This document shows positions 1 to 6,955 of a stretch of 9,966 nucleotides of DNA, one piece after another. The position numbers and the translations under genes are program-made. The stretch comes from an uncultured Prevotellaceae bacterium. GTDB taxonomy: Bacteria > Bacteroidota > Bacteroidia > Bacteroidales > Bacteroidaceae. The notes beneath the pieces were generated by a model. The model was not told where the DNA came from. It did not search any database and was given only the letters and a program-made list of their open reading frames with translations. Each line of letters begins with the position of its first letter. Within the stretch, counting starts at the first letter, position 1. The DNA lies in contig CAMWRK010000067.1 of NCBI GenBank assembly GCA_947176655.1, forward strand, positions 1-9,966, written 5' to 3'.

Positions 1-1
1 A

Positions 2-403
2 GATGAGCAGTATATGAAAGACAAGCTTGGCAACATGGCCGGTGTGACTTTCACCACATACAGAAGCGAAGATTCGTTACGCATACACAGCGACAAACAT
101 ATAGCCGTCATTCCCACGACAGGCAGCGAAGGGACATCACTCTCCCTGCTGGAAGCCATGAGTTCCGGCTGCGCGGTAATATGCACAAATGTAGGCGGCA
201 TGACAAACATTGTCATTGACCACTATAACGGCATAATGATAAGCCCGGATGAGGAGGAATTATACCTTGCTATCCGCGAACTGATCAACGACCGTCAGTT
301 ACGGAACATACTGGCAACCCGTGCTTATGACACGGTACAGCACTCGTTCTCTTTAGAGACATGGAAAAACAAATGGGCACAAATCATCCGAGAAATCAGA
401 TGA
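2..403 (+). CDS. GT-B glycosyltransferase (GT4-like), C-terminal part only
   Basis: This is the last 133 codons of a glycosyltransferase whose start lies left of the window; the frame is open to base 2, so the ATG at 14 is internal. The visible part is the donor-binding C-terminal Rossmann half of a GT-B enzyme. It carries the EX7E motif of GT4 enzymes (GSEGTSLSLLEAMSSG, with the two glutamates eight residues apart), then a CAVICTNVGG strand-turn and an HYNGIMISP segment, all standard for nucleotide-sugar binding. Such enzymes act at the cytoplasmic face and add one sugar to a lipid-linked repeat unit; donor and acceptor cannot be read from this part. The TGA stop overlaps the ATG of the next gene (ATGA, 400-403), so it is probably co-translated with the polymerase-like gene downstream. 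The family call is firm; the exact sugar is unknown. Confidence 0.87.
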   Translation, partial: DEQYMKDKLGNMAGVTFTTYRSEDSLRIHSDKHIAVIPTTGSEGTSLSLLEAMSSGCAVICTNVGGMTNIVIDHYNGIMISPDEEELYLAIRELINDRQLRNILATRAYDTVQHSFSLETWKNKWAQIIREIR

Positions 404-1620
404 CACGACTCAAACAGTATATACTAACACGTGAAGTCTTCCTCAACGCCATCATCTTCCTGATGTGGGGATACATGCTTTTGGCCTATTTCAGAGGTTT
501 CATCGGCATGGTTCCCTTAATGAAGGACTATCAGGCCGAAGCCGAAATAGTGCTTGTGAGCCTCATTGTTCTGGCCGCCCTGCCGGCTGTCATAAACAGG
601 ATGGCCACTATAGACTGGGAGTTCATGGTCGGATGTCTGTGTCTGTATATCATAAACTTCTGGGCTTTCCCCGACAATTATGATATTCTTGTTGAAAACA
701 TGTTCCCTACCCTGTGCCTGACGGTGCCATTCATTATGATGGGACGTATGCTGGACATAGACAAGTACATACGTCCAATGGTAGCTATCTCCACACTTTG
801 CATTCTTTTGGATACTTTTTATTTTCTTATGTATATGCGCAACCCGGCCAAGATGGCCGAGCGTATGGCCGGCGAATACTACATGTATCAGGCTTACCGT
901 CTCCTGCCACATGTCATGCTGATGTTCTGGCGAGGAATGAAGGAGCCCAGCCTGTGGAAACTGGTTATTGCCATCCTCGGCACATTCCTCATACTTGCAT
1001 ACGGCACACGCGGCCCGCTGGCATGCCTGGGCATTTTCTGCCTCGTGTATTTTTTTGCCTTTGCCCGCTTCCGTTTCTCGCTGTGGATAAAGGGTAGCAT
1101 GGTAGCTCTTGGAGTACTCGCCACCATATTCAGCCGCCCGATACTTATATTCCTGCAAGAAAGCCTTTCGACTCTGGACATGAGCACACGAATCATTGAA
1201 AGAATGCTTACCGGCGGGTTGCTCCATGACACCGGCAGAGGCTTCATAAAGATGAGGCTGTACGAATATCTCGAACGTCCGGACACATTCTGGGGTTACG
1301 GACTTTTCGGATGTTCACGCTTCGGAATGAAGTACCCACACAACTTTTTCCTTGACTTCTTCTTCAGTTTCGGCTATATGGCCGGAACGGTATTGCTGAT
1401 ATTGATAGCCTACATCATCACCAAAGCCTTTTTGCAGGCCAGAACAGCCACAGAGCGGGAACTGATACTTATGTTCCTATGCATGACAGTACTCAAACTG
1501 TTTTTCAGCAGCACGTTCATACAAGAAGGCTTCTTCTTTGCACTAATAGGCTACTGCATTACCATCATCATACGGCACAAGCATGACACACAACATAGCA
1601 ATAGTCTCGGTAGCATATAA
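400..1620 (+). CDS. Wzy/WaaL-like polysaccharide polymerase or ligase (polytopic membrane protein)
   Basis: A 406-residue, very hydrophobic protein with about ten to eleven predicted membrane segments spread along its length. Near residues 201-207 there is a membrane-flanking YGTRGPL segment. Residues about 299-319 form a large-loop motif, GYGLFGCSR then YPHNFFLD, followed by GYMAG, which resembles the PHN region of the O-antigen polymerase/ligase (Wzy_C) family. Such proteins polymerise or transfer undecaprenyl-PP-linked repeat units at the periplasmic side of the inner membrane. I chose the ATG at 400 because it makes an ATGA overlap with the preceding stop; an in-frame ATG at 361 would add 13 polar residues and overlap the upstream gene by 43 nt. 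No Shine-Dalgarno is visible. The 3' end overlaps the next gene by 38 nt. Polymerase and ligase cannot be told apart here; sitting among glycosyltransferases favours a polymerase. Confidence 0.78.
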   Translation: MTRLKQYILTREVFLNAIIFLMWGYMLLAYFRGFIGMVPLMKDYQAEAEIVLVSLIVLAALPAVINRMATIDWEFMVGCLCLYIINFWAFPDNYDILVENMFPTLCLTVPFIMMGRMLDIDKYIRPMVAISTLCILLDTFYFLMYMRNPAKMAERMAGEYYMYQAYRLLPHVMLMFWRGMKEPSLWKLVIAILGTFLILAYGTRGPLACLGIFCLVYFFAFARFRFSLWIKGSMVALGVLATIFSRPILIFLQESLSTLDMSTRIIERMLTGGLLHDTGRGFIKMRLYEYLERPDTFWGYGLFGCSRFGMKYPHNFFLDFFFSFGYMAGTVLLILIAYIITKAFLQARTATERELILMFLCMTVLKLFFSSTFIQEGFFFALIGYCITIIIRHKHDTQHSNSLGSI

Positions 1621-2776
1621 CAGGGTGAACTCTCTGGCCCGGCAAATCGCATCGCTGCAACAGGCAAAATACCCCGAGAATACCACCCTCATAATAAGCA
1701 TAGACAAGAGCGACAACGACGATGTGGAGCGATATGCCCGCGAAATAGAATGGACACACGGAGAGAAGCGTATCGTCACACACAGGGAGAATCTCGGACT
1801 ACGTCGCCACATCCTGTCAGTCGGACAGCTTCTGGAAGAGTTCGATGCCCTCGTGGTACTGGAAGATGACATAACGGTAGTGCCGCATTTCATGTCCTAT
1901 GTCCTGGCGTGCACGGACAAATATGCAGGCGATGACCGTATCGCTGGTATCAGCCTATACTGCTATAACGTACACCACAAAAGCATTCGCCCTTTCACAC
2001 CAGCTGCAAGTGCATACGATGTATTCTTCATGAACGTGGCAATGTCGTGGGGGCAGGTATGGATGAAGCGCCAATGGCTGGATTTCTACAAATGGTACCA
2101 GACACATAGCGAAGAATTCGACCTACCGCACATTCCGGATAACGTAAACCACTGGAAATCCTCATCGTGGCTAAAATACCATATACGCTACTGCATAGAA
2201 CAGAACAAGTATTTCGTATACCCCTACATTTCGCTCACAGCCAACAATGCCGATGCCGGCACACACATGAAAGTCTGCGAAACCGTATATCAGTCCCCCC
2301 TACAATTATTCCCGCGCAACGGATATGCACTACCGGCCACTGAGGAGTGTCCTGTGCTTTACGACGGTTTTATGGAACCAAAGTTTCTGGGACGCTACCT
2401 TGACATCGAAGAAGCCGAACTCACAGTAGACTTCCACCAAAGCCGCAGATACGGACAATGGAACAGATACCTGCTCAGCACGCGCATACTGCCATTCCAT
2501 ACAATAGCATCCTACGCACTGGAACTCAGCCCATACGAGGCGAACATTATTTTTGATCGCAAAGGTGACGGTATATGGCTGTACGACACGACCATAGACG
2601 CAACTCCACCGAAACAACCGGACAGATACAGGCTGTATCACTATCTTTATAAAAAAGGGTTCTACGATGCTTTATTCATGATAGGACCGCGACGGATAAT
2701 GGTGTTACTACGCGACCTTGTGTTCTATAAACTGAATCAGAAGTTCCACCTGAATCTGCCCACACATATATCATGA
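1583..2776 (+). CDS. GT-A glycosyltransferase with uncharacterised C-terminal region
   Basis: A 397-residue soluble protein. Residues about 4-130 form a GT-A nucleotide-sugar fold: an N-terminal IAIVSVAYNR strand, an IISIDKSDND segment, an ENLGLRRH turn near 69-76, and the metal-binding acidic motif VVLEDDI (residues 91-97, E94-D95-D96). This LEDD version, and the MSWGQVWMKRQW segment at 154-165, recall GNT-I-like or GT2-like enzymes of capsule loci more than the classic GT2 DXD type. Residues beyond about 240 do not resemble a domain I recognise. It probably adds one sugar to the cytoplasmic lipid-linked repeat unit; the sugar is unknown. The start at 1583 lies inside the upstream polymerase gene, giving a 38-nt overlap. 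It is kept because the first strand of the fold begins at residue 4, and any later start would remove it. The stop shares ATGA (2773-2776) with the next gene. Confidence 0.8.
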   Translation: MTHNIAIVSVAYNRVNSLARQIASLQQAKYPENTTLIISIDKSDNDDVERYAREIEWTHGEKRIVTHRENLGLRRHILSVGQLLEEFDALVVLEDDITVVPHFMSYVLACTDKYAGDDRIAGISLYCYNVHHKSIRPFTPAASAYDVFFMNVAMSWGQVWMKRQWLDFYKWYQTHSEEFDLPHIPDNVNHWKSSSWLKYHIRYCIEQNKYFVYPYISLTANNADAGTHMKVCETVYQSPLQLFPRNGYALPATEECPVLYDGFMEPKFLGRYLDIEEAELTVDFHQSRRYGQWNRYLLSTRILPFHTIASYALELSPYEANIIFDRKGDGIWLYDTTIDATPPKQPDRYRLYHYLYKKGFYDALFMIGPRRIMVLLRDLVFYKLNQKFHLNLPTHIS

Positions 2777-3684
2777 CCAGAATCGCCGTACTCCTTACCT
2801 GCTTTAACCGACGTATCAAGACCGTAGCTTGTCTGAACAGCCTCCGACAGTCCATAGACAACTGTATGAGTACAACCTCACAGGAGATAGACTTCTCCAT
2901 CTTCCTCACCGATGACGGTTGTACCGACGGCACAGCAGATGCTGCCCGCACGGCATGCCAAGGGATAGATTTGCACATTGTCCATGGCGACGGCAGACAA
3001 TTCTGGGCAGGCGGAATGCGTATGGCATGGCGCGAAGCTCTGCGACAATCCTCAGACTGGGACTTCTTCCTGTTGCTGAACGATGACACAGTATTGTTTC
3101 CGCATGCCATAGAGGAACTGATGGCAACACACACCTGGTGTATGGAGAATCACGGATGCAGCGGCATTTATTCCGGCATCACCTGTGCCCAAGGACACCC
3201 TGAGACTGTGACATACAGCGGTGACGTCTTTGAAAGCGGTGTCAAGGGGAAATGGCGCCGGCTTGGCCCCGCCGGCACTCCACAGATGGCGGATCAGTGC
3301 AATGCAAACATACTGCTGGTATCGCGCGAGGTTGTAAACCGAATAGGCATATTTCACGACGGATACATACACGGAAGTGCTGATTTGGACTATTGCATGC
3401 AGGCACGCAATGCCGGGATACCGGCTCTCGTCACGTCACACATTATAGGAGAATGTGAGTATGACCACATCAGCGAAAAAGACGAATGCCTGCAACTGAT
3501 GCACATGTCGCTAAGCGAACGCAGAAAGTACGTCTACCATCCGACACATTCTGACAATGATTATCTGCTCTTCGTAAAGAGGAACATTCCGCACAAATAT
3601 GCCATAAGTGTCACACTACGCACCATACGGCTGTATTGTCCGTCCTTTTACTTTTATATAAATAAGCTAAGGGGACTGTACTGA
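2773..3684 (+). CDS. GT2 family glycosyltransferase, rhamnosyltransferase-like
   Basis: A 303-residue enzyme of the inverting GT-A family 2. Visible motifs in order are the N-terminal VLLTCFNRR strand (6-14), TDDGCTDGT (46-54, nucleotide-binding aspartates), the metal-binding LLNDDT (101-106), and the later GSADLDYCMQARNAG segment (201-215), which carries the acidic DLDY of the acceptor/catalytic region. This set, with FWAGGMRMAW near 77-86, resembles the WbbL/RfbF-like rhamnosyl- or galactofuranosyl-transferases of O-antigen and capsule clusters; that specificity is inference. It has no membrane segment or signal peptide and probably works on the lipid-linked repeat unit in the cytoplasm. 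Its ATG overlaps the previous stop (ATGA). It is the last gene of the plus-strand run, ending 13 nt from the stop codon of the convergent asparaginase gene. Confidence 0.9.
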   Translation: MTRIAVLLTCFNRRIKTVACLNSLRQSIDNCMSTTSQEIDFSIFLTDDGCTDGTADAARTACQGIDLHIVHGDGRQFWAGGMRMAWREALRQSSDWDFFLLLNDDTVLFPHAIEELMATHTWCMENHGCSGIYSGITCAQGHPETVTYSGDVFESGVKGKWRRLGPAGTPQMADQCNANILLVSREVVNRIGIFHDGYIHGSADLDYCMQARNAGIPALVTSHIIGECEYDHISEKDECLQLMHMSLSERRKYVYHPTHSDNDYLLFVKRNIPHKYAISVTLRTIRLYCPSFYFYINKLRGLY

Positions 3685-3697
3685 CCCATCACCATGT
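3685..3697. other. Tail-to-tail junction of two convergent operons
   Basis: Only 13 nt separate the TGA of the plus-strand GT2 gene from the TAG of the minus-strand asparaginase gene. I looked at about 50 nt on each side and saw no GC-rich hairpin followed by a T run on either strand. The end of the GT2 gene (about 3650-3670) is AT-rich. Termination must therefore lie inside the opposing coding sequences, be Rho-dependent, or come from head-on transcription. Confidence 0.6.
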
Positions 3698-4753
3698 CTA
3701 TAGGCATTGTGTGGAGATCGTTATTTCACCGGCAATATTGGTATTCAGCAAACGGACTATTCCTTCCTTGGAATCGGTCTGGCCAAGCAGGAACATCAAC
3801 TTTGTTACCGTGCATTCCAGCGTACCGTCGTAACCATTCACGACACCGGCCTGCAGTAATTGCAAGCCTGTTTCATACCTGTGCATCTCGACCGTTCCGA
3901 GTGAACACCGCGTGGTGTTTACCAGTATTCCGCCACGACGGTCAAAGTCCTTCAACTTCTCAAAAAGCCAAGGTTTCTGCGGAGCATTTCCTGAACCGTA
4001 TGTCTGGATAATGAGCGCACGCAGATTCTTCATATTCAGCACTGCATCCACATATTCCTCGCTGATGCCAGGGAAGAGAGTGAGGATAAAGATATTGGTA
4101 TCGAAAGAGTAATTGGGACGGAATGGACGCGTAGGGTCTGGACGACGGATCTGCAACGCATCGTACTTGATATGTATGCCGGCATCAGCCAGCGAAGGAT
4201 AGTTGTAGGAACGGAAAGCATTGAAGCCCTCGGCATTTATCTTGGTGGTACGGTTGCCGCGCATCAGGCGGTTCTCAAAAAAGATGCATACCTCGGGAAC
4301 GGCAGGTTCTCCGTCAGCATTACGGGCAGATGCAATCTCTATGGACGTAAGAAGATTCTCTTTCCCGTCCGTGCGCAACTGGCCTATCGGCAACTGTGCG
4401 CCGGTTATCACCACCGGTTTGCCCAGATTCTCCAGCATAAAACTCAGTGCCGATGCGGTAAACGCCATGGTGTCCGTTCCGTGCAAGACCACGAAACCGT
4501 CGTAGGCTTCATAGTTCTCGGCAATGATACGTGCCATCTTAACCCAATACTTCGGTTCCATGTCGCTGGAATCAATGGGTGGCTGGAAGGCATATGAATC
4601 AACCTTGATGTTAAAACGCTTTATCTCCGGCACGAAGTGCTGGAACTGTTCAAAATCGTAGTTGAGCAAAGCTCCAGTCTCCGGATTCTCTATCATGCCT
4701 ATGGTTCCGCCAGTATATATGAGCAGAATGGATGGTAATGCTGTATTTTTCAT
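3698..4753 (-). CDS. ansA: Type I L-asparaginase (cytoplasmic)
   Basis: A 351-residue enzyme that hydrolyses L-asparagine to aspartate and ammonia. The N-terminal YTGGTIGM motif (13-20) supplies the nucleophilic threonine T17. LHGTDTMAFTASAL (from 90) supplies the second catalytic pair T93-D94, and K171 in TTKINAEG matches the catalytic lysine of the family. GAQLPIGQLRTDG (118-130) is also typical. There is no signal peptide, and the length is close to E. coli AnsA (338), so this is the cytoplasmic type I enzyme and not the periplasmic type II. It starts 5 nt after the GH26 stop (TAA, AAGGC, ATG); the AAGG is too close to the ATG to work as a normal ribosome site, so translation is probably coupled. 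It is the last gene of the minus-strand run. A role in the polysaccharide pathway is not apparent; it may be a housekeeping gene placed after the cluster. Confidence 0.96.
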   Translation of the reverse strand: MKNTALPSILLIYTGGTIGMIENPETGALLNYDFEQFQHFVPEIKRFNIKVDSYAFQPPIDSSDMEPKYWVKMARIIAENYEAYDGFVVLHGTDTMAFTASALSFMLENLGKPVVITGAQLPIGQLRTDGKENLLTSIEIASARNADGEPAVPEVCIFFENRLMRGNRTTKINAEGFNAFRSYNYPSLADAGIHIKYDALQIRRPDPTRPFRPNYSFDTNIFILTLFPGISEEYVDAVLNMKNLRALIIQTYGSGNAPQKPWLFEKLKDFDRRGGILVNTTRCSLGTVEMHRYETGLQLLQAGVVNGYDGTLECTVTKLMFLLGQTDSKEGIVRLLNTNIAGEITISTQCL

Positions 4754-4758
4754 GCCTT

Positions 4759-5862
4759 TTATAAGGATTGTCTGTGCGGTAAATCCTTCAGTTTCTTTAT
4801 GAATGAAGCTTTGTTCGCCTTGTAGAAGCGACGGAAGTCACTGGCAGATGCTTCACCTGGATAAGTGCACCATGTTCCGCCCTCAGGGACAACGGCATTC
4901 CATTGATTGCTCCAGAAAGTGACAAACATCGGCGTGTAGCCTTCCAGAGCCGGCATAAGTCCCAGTGTCCACCAACGGGAGTCGGAGTCAGACTGCATGC
5001 CTGTCTCGGTGACAGCGTATGGCATACCCAAACTGTCGGCCACGGAGCAGGCTATGGAAAGGTTCTTTTGCAAATGGGTACGGAAACGCTGTCTGGCCTC
5101 CTCCACACCAAATTCCTTCTGGCGGTAACACTCCACACCGATAATGTCCACGTATCCGCTGCCGGGGAAACGCTGCATGTATTCCTCCCTGTCTCGGAAC
5201 CATGAGCCGGGGGAGAAGGTGTAGGAAAGATTCGTAAGGCCTCTGGATAGGAGATATTCATGTGTCAGCCGCCAAAGAGCGACATATTCATCGGCGGTAC
5301 AGTCTGCCGTTCCCCACCAGAACCAGTCACCGTTGCATTCGTGCCACGGACGGAAAATGACCGGAATGAGACTCCCGTTATCATCACGCAACGTAAGCAG
5401 AAAATCGGCAATACGTCCGAGATATGTCATGAAACTATCGTATGTCCTGCCGCTGCGTAACAGTATGCGTGACACTGTGCCACGGTACTGAGGGTCATAG
5501 ATATAGGTGCGCCCGTGTTCAGGATTGCGTACATGCCATGATATGGTTATACGTCCGCCGCTACGGTGATGCCGTATAATGGATTCGCGCATCTTGTCGA
5601 ACGTGACACCACCCCAATAAACAGTGCGTCCGAGTTCCAAGCCGTCCAAATCCGTAGACAGCAGGGCAGGATAAGCCTTGCATACCTGATAGACATCGGG
5701 CATTGTTTCGCTACGCTTCTTGCCGGCACGTCCTTTCTCGCTGTCACTCCAGTAACGTCCGTAAAGCATGGCATCGTTATGTCCGAAGAGCATCGGACGT
5801 GTCTCCTGCGCAACGGCGGAGAGGGCAAGACATACTATGAAACTAAAAACCGGCAAACGCAT
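4759..5862 (-). CDS. Exported glycoside hydrolase family 26 (beta-mannanase-like)
   Basis: A 367-residue protein with an N-terminal signal peptide: MR, a hydrophobic core at about 5-16, and AVA before Q19 as a likely signal peptidase I site. No lipobox follows the core, so it is probably periplasmic or secreted and not a lipoprotein. The rest is one GH26 (beta/alpha)8 domain. FRPWHECNGDWFWWG (170-184) contains the acid/base E175, preceded by H174. AVTETGM (283-289) contains the nucleophile E286, and ITISWHVRNP near 105-114 carries another conserved histidine. GH26 members are retaining enzymes, mostly endo-beta-1,4-mannanases, with some beta-1,3-xylanases and mixed-link glucanases; the substrate here cannot be read from motifs. 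The gene overlaps the upstream glycosyltransferase by 20 nt and has a strong AAGGAGG site. Its place in a biosynthetic operon suggests action on the polymer made by the cluster, as other export systems carry dedicated hydrolases; this is inference. Confidence 0.9.
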   Translation of the reverse strand: MRLPVFSFIVCLALSAVAQETRPMLFGHNDAMLYGRYWSDSEKGRAGKKRSETMPDVYQVCKAYPALLSTDLDGLELGRTVYWGGVTFDKMRESIIRHHRSGGRITISWHVRNPEHGRTYIYDPQYRGTVSRILLRSGRTYDSFMTYLGRIADFLLTLRDDNGSLIPVIFRPWHECNGDWFWWGTADCTADEYVALWRLTHEYLLSRGLTNLSYTFSPGSWFRDREEYMQRFPGSGYVDIIGVECYRQKEFGVEEARQRFRTHLQKNLSIACSVADSLGMPYAVTETGMQSDSDSRWWTLGLMPALEGYTPMFVTFWSNQWNAVVPEGGTWCTYPGEASASDFRRFYKANKASFIKKLKDLPHRQSL

Positions 5863-6934
5863 CTATAGCCTCCTTCACTTTGCAAAAGTCCTCACTCCAT
5901 GATGCTTCTTCTGCAGAATGACGCTTCAGAGTCTCATGTGTAGCCATTAGACTCTCCCTGTCTTCTGCCATTTTCACCAGTAACGCACGTATGTCCTCAA
6001 CACTATACGGATTGACACTGAATCCAAGCCCTTTGTCGGCGACGAACTCTCCAAGGCATGTATTGTCGGCGTATATGGCAGGAATGGCATAGGCAATGGA
6101 CTCGTGGAATTTATTGGAAATGGCATAACGGACATTGAAATCCTTATTGGGATACGCCGCCCAGATTACATCGGCCCGACTGTACAAGGTCTCTATATCC
6201 TTGTATTGATAAGGGCCTGTCATGTGTATGTTGGCCTCACCATCAACATACTCCTGCAACACGCGGAAATCCGGGCCGCCTCCATGATAGTAAAGACAGA
6301 ACCTGCTGTCTCCGCGTACAGCATCGGCCAGATTCTTCAGAATCCCGATGTAACGGATGTTGCCGAGGTAGGCTATACGCAGAGGGGTGGTAGGTGAATA
6401 TGTGACTGCATCTGCATCTATTACAGGTTTGTTCTCCAGAACAATCTGTCGGAAACATGAAGGATATATTGAAGTATAGAAACGTGAGGCATGAATTGTC
6501 AGCGCGGCACGCTTCATGTAAAAACGTTCTATGCAACGAAGTATCATACGCACAGGAGCCGGTCCTGTGGGAGCATCAAGATTTTCGTATATGAGCATCT
6601 GTCTGCTATAATCCAGTGACGGGAGCATCAGGAGATTGTTCCAGTGGGAGGCAATAACGACATCAGGATACAGTTCGCGCACCACACGCGAGCAAAAAGA
6701 GCGAAAGCCGAGCATACCGGTCAGTTTCTGTAGTTTGTTGCCATAGGCTGCGGGACGTGCATACAGATGCCAATGCCATGCGCCCTCTCCTGCACGTCCG
6801 GATACAAAATCACCGGCACGATCCCATGTTACAACATGGATGGAGCAGCCTGGATAGAGTCGTGACAGTGATTCGAGAATCTTGGAATTGCGCGTGTTCA
6901 GTGGATAGGATTCATCCACAAGGAGTATCTTCAT
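5843..6934 (-). CDS. GT-B glycosyltransferase (GT4-like)
   Basis: A 363-residue, two-domain GT-B protein. The N-terminal acceptor half opens with MKILLVDESYPLN. The C-terminal donor half starts near residue 185 (RIAYLGNIRY), followed by a YYHGGGPD strand (215-222) and HMTGPYQYKDIETLYSRADV (237-256). It ends with the donor-site segment SNKFHESIAYAIPAI (273-287) and CLGEFV with E296. K275-F276-x-E278 takes the place of the usual K-x-x-E element, and no perfect EX7E is present, so it is a divergent member. It has no membrane segment and probably adds a sugar to the lipid-linked intermediate in the cytoplasm; donor unknown. It begins 21 nt after the wecB stop with a clear AGGAGG site, and its 3' end overlaps the start of the GH26 gene by 20 nt. 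Confidence 0.85.
   Translation of the reverse strand: MKILLVDESYPLNTRNSKILESLSRLYPGCSIHVVTWDRAGDFVSGRAGEGAWHWHLYARPAAYGNKLQKLTGMLGFRSFCSRVVRELYPDVVIASHWNNLLMLPSLDYSRQMLIYENLDAPTGPAPVRMILRCIERFYMKRAALTIHASRFYTSIYPSCFRQIVLENKPVIDADAVTYSPTTPLRIAYLGNIRYIGILKNLADAVRGDSRFCLYYHGGGPDFRVLQEYVDGEANIHMTGPYQYKDIETLYSRADVIWAAYPNKDFNVRYAISNKFHESIAYAIPAIYADNTCLGEFVADKGLGFSVNPYSVEDIRALLVKMAEDRESLMATHETLKRHSAEEASWSEDFCKVKEAIDAFAGF
5869..5875 (-). promoter_or_regulatory. Strong Shine-Dalgarno for the GH26 gene
   Basis: Read on the minus strand, AAGGAGG lies 6 nt before the ATG at 5862, inside the last codons of the upstream glycosyltransferase (Lys-Glu codons AAG GAG). It supports the GH26 start. Most genes in this window have no such site, so it stands out, though it is also explained by the encoded Lys-Glu pair. 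Confidence 0.6.
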
Positions 6935-6943
6935 TCTGCGTGC

Positions 6944-6949
6944 CCTCCT
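6944..6949 (-). promoter_or_regulatory. Strong Shine-Dalgarno for the second GT-B gene
   Basis: In the 21-nt gap after wecB the minus strand reads AGGAGG, then a 9-nt spacer, then the ATG at 6934. It lies in non-coding sequence, so codon choice does not explain it. Such strong sites are uncommon in Bacteroidota, and it fixes the start of the glycosyltransferase. Confidence 0.7.
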
Positions 6950-6955
6950 ATTATG

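Noticed and set aside
361..399. ATG at 361 as the start of the polymerase-like gene
   Set aside because: It adds 13 polar residues that only reflect the overlapping upstream frame; the ATG at 400 gives a standard ATGA coupling.
517..1227. A 236-codon minus-strand open frame opposite the polymerase-like gene
   Set aside because: The product is His/Gln-rich with no domain, while the plus-strand frame encodes a coherent multi-pass membrane protein with ATGA coupling.
3725..3745. Partial inverted repeat around an AATATT core as a possible terminator
   Set aside because: The arms are short and AT-centred, no T tract follows on either strand, and it lies inside the ansA coding sequence.
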